11,456 nucleotides of DNA. Source: an uncultured Candidatus Melainabacteria bacterium (GTDB lineage Bacteria; Cyanobacteriota; Vampirovibrionia; Gastranaerophilales; Gastranaerophilaceae). Under the pieces are notes generated by a model. The model worked only from the letters and a program-made list of their open reading frames with translations. It was not told the DNA's origin and made no database searches. The stretch covers positions 1-11,456 of the forward strand of contig CAKUUG010000047.1 in assembly GCA_934692665.1 (NCBI GenBank), written 5' to 3'. The stretch's first letter is position 1. Every line of letters begins with the position of its first letter. This document shows, in pieces, positions 1-5,944 of the stretch. A program made the translations under genes and the position numbers.

Positions 1-455
1 TTCTCAATTATATTTCCATCTTCAATATCTATCTCCTCAATATTCAAGCCATATTTTTTACTTGCAAGAGAAAGAATATCGTTGGCATTTTTTTTAATAG
101 CTGTTTTGTCTATGTTTGTTAGTTGTTTAAGGGTTTCATCCGATGAATTTACTATATTGTTTTTTGAAAGTTTTTTTGCAAAATTTTTGTAATATTTTGC
201 ACAAATAGGAGCAGTAAGGTTGTTTTTTACAACGTTTGTTACTCCCAAATACCCCAAAAGAGCAATACTCTCTGTTGTTAAATCTCTTTTTAGTGCATAG
301 CTTTTTTCTTCTTTTGTTGATTTTTTGTCGCTCATTGTTGCAAAAGGCACAAAAACGAGCTTAAATCCAGCTAGAATTGCGGTTGTAATCTCCGAATCAT
401 TGGCTTGTCCCAGTCGTGTTATTATTTTATCTATCGTGTTGTTAATAAACTTCAT
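1..455 (-). CDS. Hypothetical protein, C-terminus cut by window edge
   Basis: From ATG at 455 the minus strand is open for 151 codons with no stop before base 1, so only the N-terminal part is visible. The protein begins MKFINNTIDK and has two mildly hydrophobic stretches (about residues 23-40, ILAGFKLVFVPF, and 63-84, SIALLGYLGVTNVV). A Lys/Asn-rich, probably helical region follows. No signal peptide or known motif is recognised. It lies 44 bp downstream of the flavin reductase gene on the same strand and may be its operon partner. No Shine-Dalgarno is visible; instead a TATAAT hexamer (467-462) ends 6 nt before the ATG, which would fit a leaderless start. The open frame, codon use and position support a real gene. 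Its function is unknown. Confidence 0.65.
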   Translation of the reverse strand, partial: MKFINNTIDKIITRLGQANDSEITTAILAGFKLVFVPFATMSDKKSTKEEKSYALKRDLTTESIALLGYLGVTNVVKNNLTAPICAKYYKNFAKKLSKNNIVNSSDETLKQLTNIDKTAIKKNANDILSLASKKYGLNIEEIDIEDGNIIE

Positions 456-499
456 TACAACATTATAATACTTGTGAATATTATTTTTTGCTTTTTAAA

Positions 500-1138
500 T
501 CAGTTGATTTTTTCAAAAACACTTTTTGGTTGTTTGCAAACAGGACACAAAAAATCATCTTTTTCTTTTGTTATGTCGCCATAATAAATATAATTGCAGA
601 TTTTACATTTGTATTTTAATTCGGAAGTTTCTTTTTCTTCTGTTTTTTCAATATACGTTGGGGCACTTTTTGGTGCAGCACCTTTTATTGTTTCGTGGTA
701 GAATTTGTACGTCATTGGGGTTTCTTCATTAAATACATCCCCATCAACTATTTCTGCAACAAAAAGCGTGTGAGTGTCGAGTTCTATTTCTTGTTTTGTT
801 TTTAAAATGATGTATCCTACAGAATCTTCTATAATGGGAAGATTGTGTACTGTTTTGTATGGAATTGAGTCGAATTTGTTTTTGTCTTTGCTGGAATGAA
901 AACCAAAGATAGAAACTACATTCGGGTTTGTTTTTTCTTTCAAAATCGAAAGAGCGAAGTTTTTGGTCTTTTTTAATACGGAATTTGTATAGTTTTCGTG
1001 ATTTAAGCTTATTGTTATTGTGTTTTGGGTTGTTTGAAAGGCAGAATTTACAACACAGCCAATTGGTCTATCGTTGTCAAAAGAAGTAACCACATAAACT
1101 CCATAAGACAAATCCCATAAAACTTTTTTGTTTAACAT
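500..1138 (-). CDS. Flavin reductase-rubredoxin fusion (flavoredoxin/Hrb-like)
   Basis: A 212-residue cytosolic redox protein. Residues 1-150 look like the FMN-binding flavin reductase-like domain: an opening LWDLSYGVYVVTS, then GCVVNSAFQTT and a FALSIL strand. Residues 175-212 form a rubredoxin with iron ligands C178-x2-C181 and C198-P-V-C201, ending PKSVFEKI. The two pairs are only 16 residues apart, so this is the short, rubrerythrin-type rubredoxin. The order matches high-molecular-weight rubredoxin (Hrb) of anaerobes such as Moorella, where NAD(P)H electrons pass through FMN to rubredoxin and on to flavodiiron proteins or other oxygen/NO/peroxide reductases. That role is inferred from the family; no partner gene is in the window. 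The start is supported by an AAGGA about 8 nt upstream. The lipoprotein gene ends 21 bp upstream, suggesting co-transcription. Confidence 0.85.
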   Translation of the reverse strand: MLNKKVLWDLSYGVYVVTSFDNDRPIGCVVNSAFQTTQNTITISLNHENYTNSVLKKTKNFALSILKEKTNPNVVSIFGFHSSKDKNKFDSIPYKTVHNLPIIEDSVGYIILKTKQEIELDTHTLFVAEIVDGDVFNEETPMTYKFYHETIKGAAPKSAPTYIEKTEEKETSELKYKCKICNYIYYGDITKEKDDFLCPVCKQPKSVFEKIN

Positions 1139-1159
1139 TATTTTTTTCCTTTTTATATG

Positions 1160-1612
1160 CTAATCAGGAAAAATCGGGGCTTCTGCTTTTGCTAAAATTT
1201 CATAAATTTTTTGAATTTCTTCTTTTGAAAGTCCATCATCTGATTTTATTTCAAAATATCCTGATTCTGCACCTAAGTATGCTTTTTTGATTATATTATT
1301 GTCTTTTTTTATCAAAAATTCAACCCCATTGTCGAGGATTAATTTTTCTTTTAAAAATTTTGTTGCAAAAAATTCTTCGCCCGATTTTGTAATAATGACG
1401 TTTTTTGTTTTGTTTAATAAAGAAGTTACTTCTATTTTGTCTTTTTTGGCTTTTATTTTTGTGATACTTATTTCCGGCAAAAAATGAAATCCGGCTATTT
1501 TTTCAGCACACAAAAAATCATTGTTGCAATCTGTGTACTTTACACCTTTGCTTGTGCAAGAAGTTGTGCATAATATACAAAATAAAATTAAACCCCAAAA
1601 AATAACTCTCAT
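1160..1612 (-). CDS. Putative lipoprotein, unknown function
   Basis: A 150-residue protein with a short lipoprotein-type signal peptide: M-R, a hydrophobic core (VIFWGLILFCILC) and C19 preceded by TTS. The lipobox is imperfect because the -3 residue is Thr rather than Leu/Val/Ile. The mature part carries C29 and C35 early on, then alternating Lys-rich beta-like stretches and an acidic, probably helical tail ending APIFPD. I recognise no named domain. It is the first of three minus-strand genes. A TACAAT hexamer (1625-1620) lies 7 nt upstream of the ATG and no Shine-Dalgarno is seen, so translation may start on a leaderless or near-leaderless mRNA. Envelope anchoring is inferred from the signal alone. 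Confidence 0.6.
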   Translation of the reverse strand: MRVIFWGLILFCILCTTSCTSKGVKYTDCNNDFLCAEKIAGFHFLPEISITKIKAKKDKIEVTSLLNKTKNVIITKSGEEFFATKFLKEKLILDNGVEFLIKKDNNIIKKAYLGAESGYFEIKSDDGLSKEEIQKIYEILAKAEAPIFPD

Positions 1613-1644
1613 ACTTTGAATTGTAACATAAACAGGAAAAATAT

Positions 1645-1721
1645 TTTCCCTTTTCTAATTTAGATGCTAGAATAAAAGCATTGAAGCTACTCTAAAAATA
1701 TGTAAAAGTCAGTGGACTTTC
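1645..1721 (+). repeat. 77-bp perfect direct repeat, copy 1
   Basis: Bases 1645-1721 are identical, base for base, to 11380-11456 (offset 9735). Similarity stops sharply on the left (1644 T versus 11379 A). On the right, copy 2 is cut by the window end, so the true repeat may be longer. The unit can fold into two hairpins: TTTAGA (1659-1664) with TCTAAA (1691-1696) enclosing TGCT/AGCA, and AAAGTC-AGTG-GACTTT (1705-1720). It lies between divergent genes, upstream of the histidine kinase and in its orientation. It contains no ORF of note and no recognised transposon end. Confidence 0.95.
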
Positions 1722-1835
1722 GTGATAATTACCTGATAGGATAATGCTAATTTTGTAATAATTATATAAAATTACTTTTGTAGTGCTAGTCCGAAACAAC
1801 AAAATACCAATGAGGAAACAGCAGGAGTGAAAAGT
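1722..1835 (+). promoter_or_regulatory. Structured untranslated leader of the histidine kinase gene
   Basis: Downstream of the repeat the leader keeps showing possible hairpins. ATTACCT (1728-1734) pairs with AGG and TAAT (1738-1745, one bulged A) around a GAT loop. GTAAT (1755-1759) can pair with ATTAC (1771-1775). With the two hairpins in the 77-bp unit this gives up to four stem-loops before the start codon. An alternative pairing, AGCATT (1677-1682) with AATGCT (1743-1748), would compete with the first hairpin, as a switch-like RNA would. The kinase SD AGGAG is at 1823-1827. I recognise no known riboswitch class. The stems are short and AT-rich, so the structure is a hypothesis. Confidence 0.35.
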
Positions 1836-3299
1836 TTGCACAATGTTCAAGAGTCTACTTTGTTATTAAATGTGTTGATGGATTATTGTGACGAGATTAT
1901 TTCAATTAAAAGCCTTGATTTTAAATACTTGGATTGTAATAATGCTTTTCTCAAACATTTTGGTTTTGTAACGGCGCAAGAAGTTCTCGGAAAAAGTATC
2001 TTCTCCATTATTCCTAAAGAAAGTGTTGATTTGGTATATTGTAACCTTCAAAGAGTCCTAAAAGAAAAACAGATGCAAAGTTATTCTTTTAGGATTAATA
2101 CTAATAATACATCCAAATTGGTTCAGCAGACTTCTACTCCTGTAATTCTTGATGATGAAATAAAATATATATTGACAATTTCAAGAGACGTAACTCAAGA
2201 TCAGTTCTTGAAGGATAATTTGTTGCATAAAACATTGAGATTTGATACTTTGATGCAGCACTTACCTTTGCTTGTTTACATGAAAGATAAAGATAAAAAT
2301 TACGTCATAGGCTCAAAATTCGCAAAAGATTTTGTAGATTTTGGAGTTGATTCTTATGCAAATAACCTTAGAATCGATATGATTGAAGCACAGGAAAATA
2401 CAGAACAGGAAGATAATTATGTACTCGAAAATAAAAAGATACTAAAAAAAGAAAAACAGGTGACAGATGAAGAAGGAAACGCACATTGGTATAGAATAAT
2501 AAAAGCCCCGATTATTAATAATATAGATAATAGTATAAACGGATTGATTACTATCGCAAGAAATATTGATTTTGAAAAACACATGGAAAATCAAAAAGAC
2601 TTGTTTATTGCAACTTTGGTGCATGACTTGAAAAATCCTCTTTTGGCACAAATTAGCGGAATGAAAATGCTGAAGAGAATTTTTTCAGATAAGTTGAATA
2701 AAGATGAAAACGAATTGCTCGAAACTATTTTGGAGTCCGCAGATTATATGAAAGAAATGCTTTATACAATGATAAATACATATAAGTACGATTGCGGAAA
2801 TGTTGTCTTGGAGAAAAAAGAGGTCGATATTATAAAGTTGATAAATACTTGTATTAAAGAAAATATGCCCTTGGCAAAAGAAAACGGTATAAAAATTTCT
2901 TTTAACGTAGAGTTGACACAGGAACAGAGAATTATTAAAATAGACGAAAAACAGATGCGGCGTGTTTTTGTTAATTTGTTGAATAACGGTATAAGTTACG
3001 CTTTTTACGGTTCTGAGTTTGAAATAAATGCAAAAGTAGAAAATGCTACCTTGAAAATCGAAATGACAAATTTCGGTCCTTCTATGGATGATGAAACTAA
3101 AAAACACCTTTTTGAAAAATATATTTCAGGAAAAAATAAATACCAAAGAGTGGGCTTCGGTTTGGGTATGTACTTGTCTAAAAAAGTCATGGAAGCTCAT
3201 CACGGCGATATTTTTCACATCGGCGATAAAGAAAAGAATACTTTCATCATCACAATCCCCACACACAACAACACAACCCCCTCTAAAATAAGATGGTAA
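1836..3299 (+). CDS. Cytosolic PAS-PAS sensor histidine kinase
   Basis: An autophosphorylating sensor of a two-component system. Numbering here is from an upstream in-frame GTG (1827). A PAS domain lies at about residues 15-130 (YLDCNNAFLKHFGF, then SRDVTQDQ). A second PAS-like domain spans about 138-250 (LVYMKDKDKNYV...NIDFEKHM). The HisKA H-box is FIATLVHDLKNPL with H266 as the phospho-acceptor. The HATPase_c domain has N-box N383/N386/N387, G1 NFGPSM (415-420), F-box KHLFEKY and G2 GFGLGMYL (443-450). No membrane segment or receiver domain is present, so it senses an intracellular signal and is an orphan here. The likely start is TTG at 1836: AGGAG at 1823-1827 lies 8 nt upstream, whereas the GTG at 1827 overlaps that SD. 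It follows a long, possibly structured leader with the repeated 77-bp element. Confidence 0.9.
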   Translation: MHNVQESTLLLNVLMDYCDEIISIKSLDFKYLDCNNAFLKHFGFVTAQEVLGKSIFSIIPKESVDLVYCNLQRVLKEKQMQSYSFRINTNNTSKLVQQTSTPVILDDEIKYILTISRDVTQDQFLKDNLLHKTLRFDTLMQHLPLLVYMKDKDKNYVIGSKFAKDFVDFGVDSYANNLRIDMIEAQENTEQEDNYVLENKKILKKEKQVTDEEGNAHWYRIIKAPIINNIDNSINGLITIARNIDFEKHMENQKDLFIATLVHDLKNPLLAQISGMKMLKRIFSDKLNKDENELLETILESADYMKEMLYTMINTYKYDCGNVVLEKKEVDIIKLINTCIKENMPLAKENGIKISFNVELTQEQRIIKIDEKQMRRVFVNLLNNGISYAFYGSEFEINAKVENATLKIEMTNFGPSMDDETKKHLFEKYISGKNKYQRVGFGLGMYLSKKVMEAHHGDIFHIGDKEKNTFIITIPTHNNTTPSKIRW

Positions 3300-3336
3300 A
3301 ACGGAAAAAGATATAGTTAAATTTTGTTTTTTAGTT

Positions 3337-3361
3337 TATAATTGCAAAAAAGGAATTCATT
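3337..3361 (+). promoter_or_regulatory. -10 box and SD of the acetyltransferase gene
   Basis: A perfect TATAAT lies at 3337-3342. Only a weak -35 (TAGTTA, 3314-3319) sits 17 bp upstream. The SD AAAGGA is at 3349-3354, 7 nt before TTG at 3362, which fixes that codon as the start. The implied 5' leader would be very short. The -35 is too weak to be sure. Confidence 0.4.
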
Positions 3362-3952
3362 TTGGATAAATATATAAAAACTTATTCGGAAGAATTGAAT
3401 CATTTGCATATTCAAGCACGAAATTTGGCAAAAGAGTATTCTTTGCTTGATTATGGGGATTCTGTAAAAAAACGTGAAATCCTGGAAAAAATGCTTGGTT
3501 CAATCGGTAAAAATGTTGCTATCGACCAAAAATTCTTCTGTGATTATGGTAAAAATGTGTTCATCGGTGATGATGTTATTATAGGCTCTAGCTGTACTTT
3601 TGTTGATAATGAAAAAATAACAATAGGTTCAAGCGTAATGATAGCACCCAATGTCCAGATTTATACAGCTTATCACCCGATTTTGCCTGAAGAAAGATAC
3701 ATAAAAAATAGAAAAGAAGATGACCCGATTTATTTTAACACTTGTGCTGACCCTGTAGAAATTAAAGACGGTGTATGGATAGGAGGGGGAGTTGTTATTT
3801 TGGCTGGAGTTACAATAGGCAAAAATAGTATAATTGGTGCAGGCAGCGTCGTTGTTCATTCTATTCCCGATGATTGTGTTGCTGTTGGAAATCCTTGTAA
3901 ACCAATCAAGTTTTTTGACGATATAAGAAAACAAAAGGCAAAAAATGTATAA
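3362..3952 (+). CDS. Maltose/galactoside O-acetyltransferase-like (LacA/Maa family)
   Basis: A 196-residue left-handed beta-helix acetyltransferase that would transfer acetyl from acetyl-CoA to a sugar hydroxyl. Residues 1-60 form the helical N-terminal cap typical of the Maa/LacA/NodL group. Hexapeptide repeats follow (IGKNVAIDQ, IGDDVIIGSSC, ITIGSSVMIAPN, then VWIGGGVVILAGVTIGKNSIIGAGSVV). The general-base His is most likely H105 in YTAYHPILPEER. The C-terminus has the family's AVGNPCKPIKF. Length matches the family. It starts with TTG, backed by AAAGGA 7 nt upstream. Its last 8 nt overlap the HAD phosphatase gene, so the two are translationally coupled. The acceptor sugar cannot be told from the sequence; a serine, polysaccharide or nodulation-type substrate is also possible. 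Confidence 0.88.
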   Translation: MDKYIKTYSEELNHLHIQARNLAKEYSLLDYGDSVKKREILEKMLGSIGKNVAIDQKFFCDYGKNVFIGDDVIIGSSCTFVDNEKITIGSSVMIAPNVQIYTAYHPILPEERYIKNRKEDDPIYFNTCADPVEIKDGVWIGGGVVILAGVTIGKNSIIGAGSVVVHSIPDDCVAVGNPCKPIKFFDDIRKQKAKNV

Positions 3953-4556
3953 AAATATTGTTTTTGATGTTGATGGGACTTTGATAAATACTGAAAATGC
4001 TGTCTTGAATTCTCTAAAAGATACATTGAATGAACTTTTGAAAAAAGAATTTGATACTTCAGAATTGACATTTGTGCTCGGAATTACGGGAGCAAAAGCA
4101 CTGGAACAACTAAATATTGAAAATATTCCTTTTGCTATTGATTTGTGGAATAAAAATATGAATAAATACAAAAATTCCATCTGTGTTTTTGATTGCATTG
4201 AGATGGTTCTTAAAAAATTGAAGACAAGTTGTGAATTGGGTATAGTGACTTCAAAAACAAGAGAAGAATTTAAAAACGATTTTAGTTGTTTTGGGTTGGA
4301 CGAATTTTTTAAAACAGTTATTTGTGCAGATGATACAAAAAATCACAAGCCAAATCCCGAGCCACTAATAAAATATATTGAAAAATCAAATACCAAAAAC
4401 ACGGAGATTTTGTATATAGGCGATAGTATTTACGATATGAATTGTGCAAAAGCTGCCCAAGTAGATTTTGCTTTTGCAAAATGGGGAAATAAAACCCAAA
4501 ATTTAGAAGCAAAATATATTCTGTTGACACCTTTGGATATTTTGAAATACGTATAA
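3945..4556 (+). CDS. HAD-superfamily phosphatase, phosphoglycolate phosphatase-like
   Basis: A 203-residue haloacid dehalogenase hydrolase. Motif I is FDVDGTL with nucleophile D8 and acid D10. A helical cap (about 15-80) marks the Gph/PGMB-like subgroup. Motif II is VTSK (T102), motif III is HKPNPEP (K135) and motif IV is GDSIYDM (D160, D164), so all catalytic residues are present. It should remove phosphate from a small phosphorylated metabolite such as a sugar phosphate or phosphoglycolate; the exact substrate is not visible. It overlaps the acetyltransferase gene by 8 nt (ATG inside ...AAAATGTATAA), forming an operon. Six bases after its stop begins a GNAT-like remnant. It is slightly shorter than typical Gph proteins (about 220). 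Confidence 0.88.
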   Translation: MYKNIVFDVDGTLINTENAVLNSLKDTLNELLKKEFDTSELTFVLGITGAKALEQLNIENIPFAIDLWNKNMNKYKNSICVFDCIEMVLKKLKTSCELGIVTSKTREEFKNDFSCFGLDEFFKTVICADDTKNHKPNPEPLIKYIEKSNTKNTEILYIGDSIYDMNCAKAAQVDFAFAKWGNKTQNLEAKYILLTPLDILKYV

Positions 4557-4562
4557 AAATAT

Positions 4563-4697
4563 ATGGAAATTTTAGATATAGAAAAAATTAATAGAAAAGA
4601 AGAATTGATACAAAAACTTCTTAAAATTTGGAAAAATTCTGTTTCGGTAACTCATTTGTTTTTGTCAAAAGAAGAAATAGAAAAAATAGGCAACTAG
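4563..4697 (+). pseudogene. Truncated GNAT acetyltransferase remnant (44 codons)
   Basis: ATG at 4563 opens a 44-codon frame ending at TAG 4695-4697. The middle, KLLKIWKNSVSVTHLFLSKE, matches the N-terminal pattern of YjaB-type GNAT acetyltransferases as I know it (L-x-x-IW-x-x-S-V-x-ATH-x-FLS), where about 100 more residues with the acetyl-CoA binding core should follow. They are absent: directly after the stop the DNA is the antisense of the neighbouring kinase-like gene. The two genes share the palindrome CTAG at 4694-4697 as their stops. It sits 6 bp after the HAD gene, as a third operon member would. No good Shine-Dalgarno is visible. A functional small protein cannot be excluded, but a gene cut by rearrangement fits better. 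Confidence 0.55.
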
Positions 4698-5719
4698 ATT
4701 AGATTATTTGCTTCCAAATATTCTCTTGTTTGGTCATTTCTAATATCTCTGTAGCCGTTGTAAAATAAATGCATTTTAAAAGGAAGACTTTGAAATAGAA
4801 TATCTGCTTTTGTTGTTCTGTTGTCATAGTCAGCTTTTATGCCGTTTCTTTCCATTGCTTTAAAGAATTTGTCAATGATTATTTGAGTTTCGTTGATTGC
4901 AACATTCTTGTCTTCTTCAGTTATAGAAGGAATGCAAGACGGATTATATGTATTTAAATATTGAATATTTGTAAGAGCATAAAGAATATCAAAATAATCC
5001 GGTTTAACTGAACTTTTGTTTAAATCAATAATATTTATCTCATTATTTGCGAGCAAAAAATTATTTGGGTTCAGACAGTCTATGCTGTAGCCTGCGTCGT
5101 AGATTTCATCTATTTTTTCAATTAAATCAGAAAAAACTTCATCATCATAATGAGAAACAATATCCAACAAATCTCTGTATTGTTGTGCTCTTTCCGGTGA
5201 ATCATAAGGTAGTTCGCCTTCTCTTAAACCTTTTTCGCCATATAAAACAGTAGGGTCAGGAACGCCATAAGATTTTCCGGAAACTCTTCTTGCGATTTCT
5301 ATTCTATCGGGACTGCTTTCGTTGTTGTTTTTGTAGAAATTTATATATCCAACTGTTTGTTCTATGTTGTTGTTCGGATTTTGATTTTCTTTTTTCTCGA
5401 ATTCAATATTATCTGTTTTTGAACTACTCAAATTGTTTCTAATCGGTATTCTCAAAACAAAATTCGGACAATCTTCTATTTCATATACCACATGGTTTGC
5501 CCCATGGCCGATTTCGTTTTTTGGATTTGAGATAGTTTCGAGAATTTTTTTGCTATCATAGTTGTTTTCTTTTCTCCAGTTGTCAAATTCTTCAAAAGAA
5601 CCTTTTTTGACACTTTTTTCAAAAGTATCACCCTTGCAGGTAAAATTCACACTTTGATTTTTGCTTGCACTTTTAAAATTTATCGAAGTCAACCTAACCG
5701 GCAAAAAAGCAATATTCAT
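4694..5719 (-). CDS. Divergent protein-kinase-like protein, possible effector
   Basis: A 341-residue protein from ATG 5719, chosen because AAAGGA (5731-5726) lies 6 nt upstream; an in-frame TTG at 5806 would add 29 residues but lacks an SD. Residues 12-27 contain INFK...VNFT, a style of N-terminus I associate with Gastranaerophilales. The kinase-like fold is suggested by a glycine-rich loop IGHGANHVVYEIE (70-82) followed by FVLRIP, where Arg sits at the usual Lys place. A catalytic-loop-like IDCLNPNNFLL (213-223) then precedes IIDLN (230-234, like DFG). In the catalytic loop the Asp is one residue earlier than in HRD-x-K-P-x-N, so activity is uncertain. It has no membrane segment and ends convergently with the GNAT remnant. 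It could instead be an aminoglycoside-phosphotransferase-type kinase or a pseudokinase. Confidence 0.6.
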   Translation of the reverse strand: MNIAFLPVRLTSINFKSASKNQSVNFTCKGDTFEKSVKKGSFEEFDNWRKENNYDSKKILETISNPKNEIGHGANHVVYEIEDCPNFVLRIPIRNNLSSSKTDNIEFEKKENQNPNNNIEQTVGYINFYKNNNESSPDRIEIARRVSGKSYGVPDPTVLYGEKGLREGELPYDSPERAQQYRDLLDIVSHYDDEVFSDLIEKIDEIYDAGYSIDCLNPNNFLLANNEINIIDLNKSSVKPDYFDILYALTNIQYLNTYNPSCIPSITEEDKNVAINETQIIIDKFFKAMERNGIKADYDNRTTKADILFQSLPFKMHLFYNGYRDIRNDQTREYLEANNLI

Positions 5720-5735
5720 ACAAAATCCTTTACCA

Positions 5736-5751
5736 CTGCTACTCACAGCAG
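5736..5751 (-). promoter_or_regulatory. Small hairpin upstream of the kinase-like gene SD
   Basis: CTGCT (5736-5740) and AGCAG (5747-5751) form a 5-bp inverted repeat with a 6-nt loop. It lies 4 nt upstream of the SD AAAGGA (5731-5726). It could influence initiation or be an operator half-site pair. The stem is short and may be chance. Confidence 0.2.
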
Positions 5752-5944
5752 AACCCATTCCACGCTCATAACAAAACACAAAAAGAAAAAAAATTGCCAA
5801 ATACAATACATCCGGTTTTACAGAGGATAAAAACTCTTATTTCATTGATTTGTAAACTTTTGTTTCGTCATGGGTGGGAGTTTTAAAGTTTTTTAGAAAA
5901 ATTGCCGTTAGGGTAAGTAAACGATAATGATACAGGAAAATGGT

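Noticed and set aside
1731..1750. ACCTGATAGGATAATGC resembles the 3' half of a TPP (Thi-box) riboswitch
   Set aside because: The CUGAGA half and the closing AGGGA are missing, the motif is one base short, and the same bases form their own ATTACCT/AGG-TAAT hairpin. The downstream gene is not a thiamine gene.
1734..1796. CTGAT...GTCCGAAAC as a hammerhead ribozyme core
   Set aside because: The conserved GA of CUGANGA is not in place and no stem III with a UH cleavage site is visible.
2442..3190. Long antisense frames opposite the histidine kinase and similar frames opposite other genes
   Set aside because: They are Phe/Cys/Ile-rich, lack SDs and motifs, and mirror well-identified coding sequence.
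3856..4198. Minus-strand frames across the acetyltransferase/HAD junction
   Set aside because: Both plus-strand genes have complete catalytic motifs and overlapping translation; the antisense frames show no domain.
5719..5806. N-terminal extension of the kinase-like protein (MYLAIFFLFVFC) as a signal peptide
   Set aside because: The TTG at 5806 has no SD, while ATG 5719 has AAAGGA at good spacing and begins the INFK...VNFT N-terminus.
5927..5944. ATG 5927 as the start of the large toxin-like protein
   Set aside because: No well-placed SD; ATG 5945 has AGGA 7 nt upstream. The difference is only six residues.
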